Positions 1-7,919 of a DNA stretch of 64,000 bases are shown piece by piece. The DNA lies in assembly GCF_001612945.1 (NCBI RefSeq), contig NZ_BDBK01000001.1:310001-374000 (forward strand), read 5' to 3'. The DNA is from Nocardia inohanensis NBRC 100128. Lineage in GTDB: Bacteria > Actinomycetota > Actinomycetes > Mycobacteriales > Mycobacteriaceae. Both the position numbers and the translations under genes were made by a program. Below the pieces are notes generated by a model that ran no database searches, was not told where the DNA came from, and worked only from the letters and a program-made list of their open reading frames with translations. How positions within the stretch are numbered: position 1 is the stretch's first letter; every line of letters starts with the position of its first letter.

Positions 1-60
1 GCCGGGCGTGATCAGCAGCCCCGCCAGTTCGGGCAGTAGTTGCATCAGCAGCTCACCCAT
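1..60 (-). CDS. Hypothetical protein, N-terminal fragment cut by window edge
   Basis: Only the first 20 codons lie in the window. The ATG at 58-60 (read on the minus strand) is preceded by GAGGAG at 67-72 with 6 nt spacing, a strong ribosome binding site, so this is a real start. The visible residues are hydrophobic and leucine-rich (MGELLMQLLPEL and on). It begins 35 bp after the stop of the SulP transporter on the same strand and is probably cotranscribed with it. Too little is visible to name a family. Confidence 0.6.
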   Translation of the reverse strand, partial: MGELLMQLLPELAGLLITPG

Positions 61-95
61 GCTCGGCTCCTCGGGTCGCAATCGGCGTCGAAACC

Positions 96-1799
96 TCAGG
101 CGTCGCTTTCGGTTCCAGTGTTCGCGGGCAGGTCGGCGATGGCGGCGCTGATGGTCGGGTACACCGGGATCGCCTGGTTTCCGGTTGCCGAACCCAATTC
201 GTCGCCGAACTGGCCGATCGACCTGGCGACGCGGAAGTCGATGCGGCGCCGCGCGAGTCCGGCCCGCAGTTCGGTGAGCATGGCCGCGGCGCTGACATCG
301 ATGGTCGGTGAGGTTTCGGCGTCGAGCACTACCAGGCGGGTGCGGTCGGTGCACAGTTGCTCGATGCGCTCGCGCACGTAGTCGGCGTTGGCGAAGAACA
401 GCCCGGATTCCACGCGCACGACCAGCAGCTCCGGTCGCCGCGGCAAGTCGGGGTGGCGGTCGGCGTCCAGCCACAGCGTCCCTTGGTGGGCCAGTGCCGC
501 GACATGCGGTTGAGAGGCCCGGTAGACCAGCAGCACCATGGAGATCCCGATCCCGATCAGCAAGCCGGGCAGGGTGTCGAAGAGCAGGACGCCCGCCATG
601 GCCGCCAGCGCGGCGGTGAAATCGGCGCGCGCCGCCCGGCCGTAGATTTTGCCGAGGCGTTCGGTCCAGACGTGATAGAGCCGGCGCAGCGCCGCGATAT
701 CGACCAGTTCGATCACCGCGGCGATGACCACCCCGGCCAGGGTGGCCTCGGGCAGTTTCTCGAACAGGCCCGTCAGGAACAGCAGGGTCACCGCGGTCAG
801 CGCGGCGACGATCAACCCGCTCAGCTGAGTTCGCGCGCCCGCCGAGCCGTTGACCGCGGTTTTGGACAGGCTGCCGTTGACGACCATGCCCGAGGCGAGG
901 CCCGAACCCAGGTTGGCCGCGCCCAGCCCGAACAGCTCCCGATTGGCGTCGACGGTGTAACCCGCTTCGGCGGCATAGGTTTTCGCCGCGCCCAGCCCTT
1001 CGGCGAAGCCGATCAGCAGCACTCCGACCGCGGGGCCGAGCAGGTCGAGGTAGTCGTGGAACCCCAGGCCCGCGGGCAGTCCCCCGGTGGGCAGGCCCGC
1101 GTCGATGTGCCCGACGATCTCGACGCCGTGCTCGTCCAGATGTAGTGCGGCGACCGCGAGGATGCCGAGCAGCACCGCCAGCAGCGATCCGGGCACCAGC
1201 GGCAGCCAGCGCCGCGATCCGAGCACTATCGCGAGCGCGACCGCGCCGACCAGCGCTGTGCGCCAATTCGTTTCGCCCAGGTGCGTCAGGACGCCCCAGG
1301 CTTGTTCGAAGAAGTTGCCGGGGTGTTTGTCGATGCCCAGCAGCTTGGGCACCTGGCCGATGACGATCGTCAGCGCCAACCCGACGATGAACCCCTTCAG
1401 CACGGGTTCGGAGATGAAGGCGGCGATGAACCCCAGGCGAATCAGCCCGGCGAGCAAGCCCGCCAGTCCGGTCGCGATCGCCAGTGCGGTGGTCAGCGCC
1501 ACGTAGCGCCCGCCGTCGGCTCCGGCCAGGGGCGTGACGATCGCCGCCGACAGCGCCGCCGTCGCCGACATCGGCCCGACCACCAGGTGGCGGGAACTAC
1601 CCGCCAGCGCGTACAGCACGAGCGCCGGGAGCGCCGCGTAGAGTCCCACCACCGGTGGTACGCCCGCGATCGACGCGTAGGCCAGCGCCTCGGGCACCAT
1701 CACCGCCCAAACGGTCAGTCCCGCAACCACATCGGCGCGCAACCACTGCGATCGGTACCCCTGCAAGGATTGAAACACCGGCCAGGCCATGGCTGCCAT
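96..1799 (-). CDS. SulP family inorganic anion transporter with STAS domain
   Basis: A 567-residue membrane protein of the SulP/SLC26 family, which carries sulfate, bicarbonate or related anions across the cytoplasmic membrane. Residues about 20-410 are a run of hydrophobic helices; near residue 35 it has the SulP signature region (VPEALAYASIAGVPP, then GLYAA). The C-terminal 130 residues (about 430-555) form a cytoplasmic STAS domain with the expected segment containing IDVSAAAMLTEL. Length is normal for the family. Substrate cannot be told from sequence: there is no linked carbonic anhydrase or sulfate assimilation gene. An alternative ATG three codons in is possible. The downstream gene at 1-60 is likely in the same transcript. 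Confidence 0.93.
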   Translation of the reverse strand: MAAMAWPVFQSLQGYRSQWLRADVVAGLTVWAVMVPEALAYASIAGVPPVVGLYAALPALVLYALAGSSRHLVVGPMSATAALSAAIVTPLAGADGGRYVALTTALAIATGLAGLLAGLIRLGFIAAFISEPVLKGFIVGLALTIVIGQVPKLLGIDKHPGNFFEQAWGVLTHLGETNWRTALVGAVALAIVLGSRRWLPLVPGSLLAVLLGILAVAALHLDEHGVEIVGHIDAGLPTGGLPAGLGFHDYLDLLGPAVGVLLIGFAEGLGAAKTYAAEAGYTVDANRELFGLGAANLGSGLASGMVVNGSLSKTAVNGSAGARTQLSGLIVAALTAVTLLFLTGLFEKLPEATLAGVVIAAVIELVDIAALRRLYHVWTERLGKIYGRAARADFTAALAAMAGVLLFDTLPGLLIGIGISMVLLVYRASQPHVAALAHQGTLWLDADRHPDLPRRPELLVVRVESGLFFANADYVRERIEQLCTDRTRLVVLDAETSPTIDVSAAAMLTELRAGLARRRIDFRVARSIGQFGDELGSATGNQAIPVYPTISAAIADLPANTGTESDA

Positions 1800-1826
1800 C
1801 CGTTCCCGTGCGAGCGTCGAACCGCG

Positions 1827-2483
1827 TTACAGTCCGCCGATGCCTTTGCCGATCACGGCCGCGCCCATCACCAGCAGCACGATCGCCATCACGGCATGGT
1901 TATTGGCTTGCAGCCATTGCCGCGTCGTGTCGAGTGTGCCGCGCAACCGGTCGGCGGCCACCGCGTAGCCGAGCGCCACCGCGAGCACGCTCCCCGCGGC
2001 GAGCACGGTGAAAACGGCCACGGCGAGCGCCTTTCCGCCGGGGCTCAGGTCGCCGGCGCCGATCGTCACGCCCGCCGAGGCGCACAACAGCAGGTTCTTG
2101 GGATTCACCGCCGACAGCGCAGCGCCCAGACCGAGAGCCTTCATCGTGGTGAAGTCGTCGATGGCTCGCATCCAGCCCGGCGGTTCCGCATCGGCTCGCC
2201 GCCGCCATTGGGCCCCGGCCAGCACCAGCAGCGCCGCCCCCAGTGCGATCTTGATCCAGGAGCCGGCAACCGTGGTCTCGCGCTCGCCCGCGTCCAGCGC
2301 CCCGGACAGCAGCACGATCACCGTGGTCGCGACCGCGATGCCGGCCACCCAGCCGACGGCGAACCCCGTGCCGGACCCGGATGCGTTGCGCGACAGGATC
2401 ATCAGAATGGCGGCGACGATCGGGACGGGCGAGAGCGCCACACCCACCGCCAGCGGAAGGAGATCTCCCAGAACACTGCCCAT
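1827..2483 (-). CDS. GAP/Sap family transporter (LysE-like fold), 218 aa
   Basis: A small integral membrane protein with about six hydrophobic helices that starts MGSVLGDLLPLAVGVALSP, the typical opening of GAP (Gap/Sap, SfLAP, PF11139) proteins. A conserved AVNPKNLLL segment lies mid-protein, as in LysE-like exporters. Members have been linked to export of small metabolites or glycolipids in mycobacteria, but the substrate here is unknown. The open frame continues upstream, but the longer N-terminus is Arg/Asp-rich and not membrane-like, so the ATG at 2481-2483 is the plausible start. It sits 28 bp upstream of the SulP gene on the same strand, so the two may share a transcript. Confidence 0.8.
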   Translation of the reverse strand: MGSVLGDLLPLAVGVALSPVPIVAAILMILSRNASGSGTGFAVGWVAGIAVATTVIVLLSGALDAGERETTVAGSWIKIALGAALLVLAGAQWRRRADAEPPGWMRAIDDFTTMKALGLGAALSAVNPKNLLLCASAGVTIGAGDLSPGGKALAVAVFTVLAAGSVLAVALGYAVAADRLRGTLDTTRQWLQANNHAVMAIVLLVMGAAVIGKGIGGL

Positions 2484-2779
2484 CAGGGCACGATATGGCG
2501 GGGGAGCGGGCCTGCTGTTCACCTGATCCGGGTGAATTCGACCGCGCGCAGCCAGCACATCGCGTTCGGTCATTCGGTCGCGCGGTATGAGCGCCGAGCC
2601 GGCGCGCGGAACGGGGCACCGGAATCGAATCCGCCTGATCGCCCGACGGTATCGCCGTGCGGCGCTCCTTCCACGAATCGCGGCGCTTGTTGCGTCCGGA
2701 TCGTCGGCGTCATCGCGGCGGCGCACTTCATCCGATTCGGGTGAGTTGGATCCATCCTCGCCACCGCACCATGGGGCGC

Positions 2780-3208
2780 ATGGCCGAAACATCATCGAAG
2801 CTGGGACCGGTGGAACTGGTCGTTCTCACCTTTCCCGGGATCCGGGTGGACGCGAAAGTCCGGGCGGCGCTGAGCGAAGTCGTCGACCGCGGCTACGTCA
2901 CCGTGCTCGATCTGATCTATCTGTCCAAGGACGCCAACGGCTATCTGACCGAAGTGGAGATGATCGACGAGCCGCTCGAGGACATCGGCCTGGCCGGATT
3001 GGCCGTCGACGCCCGCGAACTGCTCAACGACGAGGATCTGGAGCTGGCTCGCGAGGCGATGCGTCCGGGGACCTCGGCACTGGTCGTGGTCTACGAGCAG
3101 ACCTGGGCGCGCCGGCTCGCCGACACCGTGGGCAGCGCGGGCGGCGAGGTCGCTCTGCACGTCCAGGTGCCCCGCGACAATGTCGAAGCCGTTCTGGCCG
3201 CCACGTAG
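2780..3208 (+). CDS. DUF6325 family protein, 142 aa
   Basis: A small acidic cytoplasmic protein of the DUF6325 family common in actinobacteria. It starts with a hydrophobic beta segment (LGPVELVVLTFPG), followed by a region rich in Asp/Glu and a segment near the end (TSALVVVYEQTWARRLA) that is typical of the family. Function is unknown. It is followed 16 bp later by a SHOCT-domain gene, an arrangement that recurs in Nocardia and mycobacteria, and then by a membrane protein, so the three are probably one operon. An ATG three codons earlier (2771) is an alternative; neither has a strong ribosome binding site. Confidence 0.8.
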   Translation: MAETSSKLGPVELVVLTFPGIRVDAKVRAALSEVVDRGYVTVLDLIYLSKDANGYLTEVEMIDEPLEDIGLAGLAVDARELLNDEDLELAREAMRPGTSALVVVYEQTWARRLADTVGSAGGEVALHVQVPRDNVEAVLAAT

Positions 3209-3224
3209 CGAAAGGTTGCAGCGC

Positions 3225-3548
3225 ATGGTAATTCGCAGAGGAAGAATCGGCCGCCCGGGACTGCTCGGCACCATTGCCCGTACCGCCGTTGTCACGGGCA
3301 CGGCCAGCGCCACCGCCAATGCGGTCAACCGGCATTCCCGGCAACGCGCCGCGGAACAGCAGGCCTACGCCGTGCAGCAGGCCCCGCCTCCGCCGCAGCA
3401 GGCCCCGCCGCCTCCGCCGCCGCAGGTCCCGGCGGCCGCTGCCGGCGATGATCTGGTTTCCCGGCTCGAGAAGCTCGGTCGCCTGCACGCCTCCGGCGCC
3501 TTGTCGGATGCGGAATTCGCCGCGGCCAAGGCGCAGTTGCTCGGCTGA
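3225..3548 (+). CDS. SHOCT domain-containing protein, 107 aa
   Basis: A small basic protein in three parts: an N-terminal segment with one weakly hydrophobic stretch (residues 10-33), a proline/glutamine-rich linker (about 48-70, runs of PPPP and QQAPPP), and a C-terminal SHOCT motif (last 30 residues, LEKLGRLHASGALSDAEFAA). SHOCT motifs are short helical hairpins found at protein ends, often thought to mediate oligomerisation. The start is supported by GCGAAAGG about 8 nt upstream. It is the middle gene of the DUF6325-SHOCT-membrane protein group. Confidence 0.85.
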   Translation: MVIRRGRIGRPGLLGTIARTAVVTGTASATANAVNRHSRQRAAEQQAYAVQQAPPPPQQAPPPPPPQVPAAAAGDDLVSRLEKLGRLHASGALSDAEFAAAKAQLLG

Positions 3549-3583
3549 TCCAGCCCGCCTCGCGCTATCGAGAGGAGTCCGCA

Positions 3584-4201
3584 GTGCACGGGATCGTGGT
3601 CGCTCTGGTCGGAGTGCTGTTGTGCTTCTACGGAATTCGCTCCGTCCACCTGGGAATCCTCGCGATCGGTTTCGGCCTCGGCTGGCTGATCGCCGATCTG
3701 TTCGACGCCTCCTTCACCTGGTTGTTGCTGATCGCGCTGATCGGCGCGGTGTCGGCGTGGGTGGTGACCTCGCTGGTGTTCCGGTTTGCGGCCTATTTCA
3801 TCGGCGGTCTCACCGGCGCGATGATCGGCACCAAGCTGGCCACGGTGCTGCAACCCGGTGACAAGAACTGGGCCCTGAGCATGATCGTGGCGCTCGCGAT
3901 GTGCGTATCGGGTGCGTTCCTGGCGAACAGATTCCGGGCCCGCGCCCTGCTGTGGCTGACCTCGATCGGCGGCGCGAGCATGGTGCTCAGCGGCCTCGGC
4001 CGGATGTCCGATTCGCTGGCCTTCCTGCGCAATCCCGACCCGGGCTGGGAGCAGGCCACCGCCACCCTCGCCTGGATCGCCCTCTCGGTGCTGGGCTGGA
4101 TCACCCAGCGCCACCTGTTCGCCGAGAAACTGGGTATCGAGCGCCTGGCCACGGACCGCGCCGACAAGAGCCGTTACAACGGCGGCTGGCCGGCGGGCTA
4201 G
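3584..4201 (+). CDS. Multi-pass membrane protein, TMEM198/DUF4203-like, 205 aa
   Basis: A predicted inner-membrane protein with about six or seven hydrophobic helices. GTG start with GAGAGGAG a few nt upstream. Several glycine-rich helices (GILAIGFGLGWLIA, then IGGLTGAMIGTK) resemble the DUF4203/TMEM198 family, but I am not certain of the assignment. The C-terminus is a short charged cytoplasmic tail. It follows the SHOCT gene by 35 bp and probably shares its transcript. Function unknown. Confidence 0.75.
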   Translation: MHGIVVALVGVLLCFYGIRSVHLGILAIGFGLGWLIADLFDASFTWLLLIALIGAVSAWVVTSLVFRFAAYFIGGLTGAMIGTKLATVLQPGDKNWALSMIVALAMCVSGAFLANRFRARALLWLTSIGGASMVLSGLGRMSDSLAFLRNPDPGWEQATATLAWIALSVLGWITQRHLFAEKLGIERLATDRADKSRYNGGWPAG

Positions 4202-4216
4202 CGATACGGCGCCGGG

Positions 4217-5377
4217 CTAGCCGGTGGCCTTGCTGACCTCCGGCGGGGTCCAGCGGCGGGTGCGGTCGTTGGCGATTCCGAAGTCGGGTTTGAGGTCTTC
4301 GGGGATGGCGTAGTGCATGATGCGGCCGCGGGTGAGGGAGCTGAGTTCGAAGCGGCTGGTGAGGTTGCCGAGGCGGTCCAGGGCCCATTCGCCCAATGGT
4401 GAACTGTCCTCGATGGTTTCGAGGATGCCGAGTACGGCGGGGACGGTTTTGACGGCGGTGTCCCAGGCGGTGCGGGGGACTTGGAGCCAGTCGGCGCAGG
4501 TGTCGCCGACGAGGTAGCGGATGAGGGCGGAGACCAGGGGGTCGAGCAGGGTGCCGGGAACTACGTCTTCGTAGAGGTCGATGAGCTGGCGGGTGAGGTG
4601 GACGCCTTCGGGGCTGGGGCCCATGTGGCGGGTCAGGTAGAGGTCGAGGAATCGGCGGGCCGATTCGACATCGCGGGGTGCGTGCTGTTGATCCACGCCG
4701 AGCATGGCGCCGACTACGCGCCAGGCGTAGAAGTAGGATTCCGCGCCGTCCACGCTCATGTGAATGTTCAAGCGGTGCAGGCTGTCCAGGACCAGCAGGG
4801 AGAACAGCAGCTGGCCGCCGATCATGTCTTCCTGGCAGATCGGGGTGCCCAATTTCTCGGTATCCCAGCGGTTCTCGCGGGCGAGGTGGTGTCTGATGGA
4901 GGCGTGCAGCAGGCGCACCTTCTGGACGGCGGGGATGAACCGGCTGCCGGATTCGAAGGCGTCGGGGCGCATCAGGTAGACGGTGAATTGGCCGGTCTCG
5001 GCCATGCGCCGGGAGGGGTACTCCAGGGAATGGGTGGCGGACAACAGCTTCGCGATGTGCGGGACCACGTAGCAGGCGGGCATGGCGGCGAAGGAGAGGG
5101 CGGTGGAGATGTGCACGTCGTTGTCGATGAAGAACAGGCGGGCCTTCTCCATCTCGTCCCAATCCACCCAGTCCGGTGGGGCGGCGGTGACGTGCAGGTA
5201 TTCGCGGGCGACGTCGGGCAGTCCGTCGGGGAGCGGCGCGCCCGCGGTGGCGACGTAGCGCATCAGGGTGTTGAACTTGCCCACCTCGCCCCGTTCGAAC
5301 AGGGTGGCCACGGTCGCGTCGGCGAGTTCGTCGCCGTACCGGCGCAGCGCGTCCATCGATGCTGGGGTGTAGGTCAT
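4217..5377 (-). CDS. Oxygenase MpaB/Lcp-like (DUF2236) heme protein, 386 aa
   Basis: Belongs to the DUF2236 family, which includes the rubber oxygenase Lcp (latex clearing protein) and fungal MpaB, b-type heme enzymes that cleave carbon-carbon double bonds of polyisoprenoids. The segment VRLLHASIRHHL near residue 170 matches the family's axial heme histidine region, and the earlier YPSRRMAETGQF segment matches the Arg/Thr region near the heme. No secretion signal is visible, unlike secreted Lcp, so it probably acts inside the cell. The ATG at 5375-5377 has AAGGAG 6 nt upstream. It is the last gene of an operon whose preceding gene is a polyprenyl synthase (41 bp gap), which suggests the synthase supplies its isoprenoid substrate. 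That link is inference. Confidence 0.85.
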   Translation of the reverse strand: MTYTPASMDALRRYGDELADATVATLFERGEVGKFNTLMRYVATAGAPLPDGLPDVAREYLHVTAAPPDWVDWDEMEKARLFFIDNDVHISTALSFAAMPACYVVPHIAKLLSATHSLEYPSRRMAETGQFTVYLMRPDAFESGSRFIPAVQKVRLLHASIRHHLARENRWDTEKLGTPICQEDMIGGQLLFSLLVLDSLHRLNIHMSVDGAESYFYAWRVVGAMLGVDQQHAPRDVESARRFLDLYLTRHMGPSPEGVHLTRQLIDLYEDVVPGTLLDPLVSALIRYLVGDTCADWLQVPRTAWDTAVKTVPAVLGILETIEDSSPLGEWALDRLGNLTSRFELSSLTRGRIMHYAIPEDLKPDFGIANDRTRRWTPPEVSKATG

Positions 5378-5418
5378 CGGGACTCCTTGTGTCGGTGGCG
5401 GATTCGGCTCCGTGCGCA

Positions 5419-6453
5419 TCAGTGTCGGCGCGCGGTCGAGCACCGGGCGAGTTCGGTCAGGGCGCGCGCCGCCGGGGCGGGCATACCCGTGAGGGCGTGG
5501 GTCGCGGCTGCGACGCGGTCGTCGATCATGCGCTCGATTCGTGCCGGGGTGCCGAGGCTGGTCATCAGGGCGCGTACTTCGCCGAGGTCGGCATCGTCGG
5601 CATCATCCTTGGCGAGCAACTGTTTCAAGCGTTGCCGTTGCGACCAGTCGGCGGCTCGCCAGGTGTCGGCGAGCAGCGCCGTGGGGCGGCGGCCGCGCAG
5701 ATCGTCGAGGCTCGCCTTGCCGGTGCGCGCGGGATCGCCGAACAGGCCCAGCAGATCGTCGCGGAGTTGGAACGCCTCGCCCAGCGGCAGACCGTACGCG
5801 GAGAACCGGCGCTGTAGTCGTTCGGGTGCGCCGCCGAGCGCGCCGCCGATGAGCAGTGGCTGTTCGACGGTGTACTTGGCGGTCTTGTAGCGAATCACCT
5901 TCAGCGACTCGGCGATATCGGGTTCGGCGCCGGTGCTCAGGATCTCCAGGCATTCACCGGCGATCAGTTCGCGCGCCAGATCGGCCCACAGCGACCGCGC
6001 CCGCGACAGGTAGGCCGCGGGCAGCCCGCTCTCGATGAACAGCTGACCGGCCAACGCCATCAGCAGATCACCGACCAGCATGGCGAGCGCGCGCCCGGCC
6101 TGCCCGGATTCCGGCGGGCGCCCCAGCGCGATATGCACGGTCGGCACGCCGTGCCGCAGGGGACTGTCGTCGATGATGTCGTCGTGGACGCTCGCGGCCG
6201 CGTGCACCAGTTCCAAAGCCGTTGCGGCCCGGACGAGTTCAGCGCTGTCGGGCTGCCCGGCCGCCCGCCAGCCCCAATAGCAGAACGCCGCTCGCAACCG
6301 TTTTCCCCGCGCCGTGGCCACGACCAGCTGATCGGCCACCGGGCGCAGCCGCGGGTCGATGTCGAGCAGCCGCTCGCGTTCGCTCCCGACGAATTGCTCG
6401 AGCACCGCATCGACGCGGGCCTTGAAGACGTCGGTGTCGTGTCGCTCAGGCAT
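5419..6453 (-). CDS. Polyprenyl (isoprenyl) diphosphate synthase, 344 aa
   Basis: A trans-isoprenyl diphosphate synthase that condenses isopentenyl diphosphate onto allylic diphosphates. The first Asp-rich motif is DDIIDDS at residues 91-97. The second is RDDLLGLFGD at 231-240, a DDxxG form often seen in actinobacterial geranylgeranyl diphosphate synthases. Conserved KTAKYT (about 190-195) and GEAFQLRDD are present. Chain length cannot be read with confidence. The start codon overlaps the end of the upstream small gene by 8 bp, so translation is probably coupled; the downstream gene is an Lcp-like oxygenase. No carotenoid or menaquinone genes lie nearby, so the product may be used by the oxygenase. 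Confidence 0.92.
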   Translation of the reverse strand: MPERHDTDVFKARVDAVLEQFVGSERERLLDIDPRLRPVADQLVVATARGKRLRAAFCYWGWRAAGQPDSAELVRAATALELVHAAASVHDDIIDDSPLRHGVPTVHIALGRPPESGQAGRALAMLVGDLLMALAGQLFIESGLPAAYLSRARSLWADLARELIAGECLEILSTGAEPDIAESLKVIRYKTAKYTVEQPLLIGGALGGAPERLQRRFSAYGLPLGEAFQLRDDLLGLFGDPARTGKASLDDLRGRRPTALLADTWRAADWSQRQRLKQLLAKDDADDADLGEVRALMTSLGTPARIERMIDDRVAAATHALTGMPAPAARALTELARCSTARRH

Positions 6454-6727
6454 CGTCGGTTCCGGCGCGCCGCGCCAAGACCTGCTTGGCGAGCAACTCC
6501 AGATGCGCCGGAGGTACGGGCGCGTTGCGTCCCAGCGCCAATCGCCCGCGCGCCTTCAAATCCCGCTCGGCGTCCGCTGCCATCCCGAGCAGATCGGAGC
6601 GCCGCAAAAGTCCGAAAGCCTTGTCCACCACGGGAACCAGTCGGCTGAAGGCAAGATCCGCCAGCCCCGCGGCCAGCAGGACCGCATCCTCGCCCCTGGA
6701 CCCCGAATGATTCGATCCCTGTGACAT
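6446..6727 (-). CDS. Small protein encoded upstream of and overlapping the polyprenyl synthase, 93 aa
   Basis: A short helical protein of no family I recognise. The ATG at 6725-6727 has AGGAG about 7 nt upstream. After a Ser/Gly-rich N-terminus comes an amphipathic helical region (LLAAGLADLAFSRLVPVVDK) and a basic C-terminal half with conserved-looking ERDLKARGRLAL. Its end overlaps the start of the polyprenyl synthase by 8 bp, so the two products are probably made together. A role as an accessory or regulatory subunit of the synthase is possible but is inference. It is the first gene of a three-gene operon divergent from the MarR gene at 6928. Confidence 0.75.
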   Translation of the reverse strand: MSQGSNHSGSRGEDAVLLAAGLADLAFSRLVPVVDKAFGLLRRSDLLGMAADAERDLKARGRLALGRNAPVPPAHLELLAKQVLARRAGTDDA

Positions 6728-6749
6728 ACGAGCAGCTCCTGTCCACTCG

Positions 6750-6763
6750 TCCGCGATCGCGGA
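6750..6763. promoter_or_regulatory. 14-bp perfect palindrome in the leader of the polyprenyl synthase operon
   Basis: TCCGCGATCGCGGA reads the same on both strands. It lies 23-36 bp upstream of the start of the small protein gene (6727), in the divergent region shared with the MarR gene. It could be an operator for the isoprenoid operon. CGATCG is frequent in genomes of this composition, so confidence is low. Confidence 0.3.
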
Positions 6764-6892
6764 GCGGTCGGAAATACGCTGAACCAACCCGGCGACAAGT
6801 GTGGCATCGCTGCTCGGCGGACACGCCGAAGATCGCCGATCCGGTGGATGTCTCGGTCATACAGTGCAAATCGGTCACGCCGGGCCCGGCCT

Positions 6893-6928
6893 TTGACGTA
6901 AAGGTAATTAGGTGCCATATTAGATTTG
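6893..6928 (+). promoter_or_regulatory. SigA-type promoter of the MarR gene, leaderless GTG start, with operator
   Basis: TTGACG at 6893-6898 is followed after exactly 17 bp by CATATT at 6916-6921. Transcription would begin about 6928, which is the GTG start codon itself, so the mRNA is probably leaderless; no ribosome binding site is visible. The spacer and -10 carry TTAGGTGCCATA (6908-6919), a near copy of the palindrome TTAGG-GA-CCTAA found before the next operon at 7493-7504. This looks like an autoregulatory MarR operator. Confidence 0.65.
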
Positions 6929-7452
6929 TGACCATCGATCCGAAAGCCCTCGACGCGCCCACTTTGGGGCAGGCGCGGTCGCAGTTGCGGCGCTACGGGC
7001 TGGAATCGGAGATCGATCCGCAGGCGGTGCTCGTCGCGGTGCGGCTGCTGGCCGTGGGGGCGCGCCTCGGGCAGGCGAGCGAGACGCACTTCGCGCGGTT
7101 CGGGCTCTCCACCGGACGGTATCGGCTGCTGGCGGACCTCGAGGACGCGGACGGTGAGAAGTCGCCATCGCAATTGGCGGCGAGCCTCGGGGTCACGCGC
7201 GCAACGGTTACCGGGTTGATCGACGGCTTGGAGCAGCAGGGGCTGGTGTGCCGCCGCGCTTCGGCCGAGGACGGCCGCGCCGTGGTGGTGGTGCTCACCG
7301 CGCGCGGCGCACAGCAGCTGCGCGATATGGCGGCCGACCACTTCGGGCGCTTGCAGGCGATGGTCGGCGGATTGACGCACAGGGAGCGTGCGGTCTTCCT
7401 GGACCTGCTCGCGCGCATCGGCGACGGTATGGGCGCGCTCACGGCGGACTGA
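6928..7452 (+). CDS. MarR family transcriptional regulator, 174 aa
   Basis: A winged-helix regulator. The DNA-binding region lies at about residues 65-125: PSQLAASLGVTRATVTGLID forms the recognition helix part, and RRASAEDGRAVVVVLT is the wing with its conserved Asp-x-Arg. Such proteins dimerise and usually repress nearby genes until a small ligand binds. The GTG at 6928 is preferred over upstream in-frame starts because a good promoter places transcription initiation on it. The two-gene operon that follows (7509-8773) carries the same operator motif, so it is the likely target together with its own gene. The ligand is unknown. Confidence 0.88.
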   Translation: MTIDPKALDAPTLGQARSQLRRYGLESEIDPQAVLVAVRLLAVGARLGQASETHFARFGLSTGRYRLLADLEDADGEKSPSQLAASLGVTRATVTGLIDGLEQQGLVCRRASAEDGRAVVVVLTARGAQQLRDMAADHFGRLQAMVGGLTHRERAVFLDLLARIGDGMGALTAD

Positions 7453-7464
7453 TCACCGGCATGC

Positions 7465-7504
7465 TCGTCAGGGCTTCGGCATGGCCATATAGTTAGGGAC
7501 CTAA
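7465..7504 (+). promoter_or_regulatory. Promoter and MarR-type operator before 7509
   Basis: TATAGT (7488-7493) is a good -10, with a weak -35 TCGTCA (7465-7470) at 17 bp. The inverted repeat TTAGG-GA-CCTAA occupies 7493-7504, directly after the -10 and over the expected start point near 7500. The next ATG is only 4 nt after the palindrome, leaving a leader of about 9 nt without a ribosome binding site. Bound MarR would block initiation here. Confidence 0.6.
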
Positions 7505-7508
7505 TCAC

Positions 7509-7919
7509 ATGAATGCGACTACCGCACCCGCCCGGTTCGTACTGTGGCAAGAGGTGCTGTTCGCCTATCTGGCACCGGCGATCTGCGCCGGCACGGGCGG
7601 ATTGATCACCGGACAGGCGAACCTGGTGCGCGCCGCGGTCACCTCGATCGCCGGCACTTCCGCGCTCATCGCACTACTGCTCGGAATCGCTTTGCAATAC
7701 AGCGGAATTCGAAACAGCCGGTTGAGCGGGGTATCGCCATACATCCTCGTGCCGGGCTTCGGGCTCGGCGCGGCGGCGGGCGCGGCGGGAGTGGCTCGAA
7801 TGCTGGCCGCCACCATGTCGTTCCCCGATCGCATCCGCTACGACTTCCCGATCGCCGCGGCCCTGGCCGCTGTCATCATCACGTGGCGCTGGTGCGCCGT
7901 TCAACGAAAGGCACACGCA
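7509..7919 (+). CDS. Small multi-pass membrane protein, 137 aa (stop codon ends at 7922)
   Basis: About four hydrophobic helices: residues 15-32, 38-63, 76-103 and 113-130. The helices are rich in Ala and Gly. No family is recognised; similar small membrane proteins often sit in front of NAD(P)-binding reductase genes in actinobacteria. The stop codon (7920-7922) overlaps the ATG of the following reductase as ATGA, so translation is coupled. It is the first gene of an operon controlled by a MarR-type operator that sits 4 nt upstream of its start. Confidence 0.75.
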
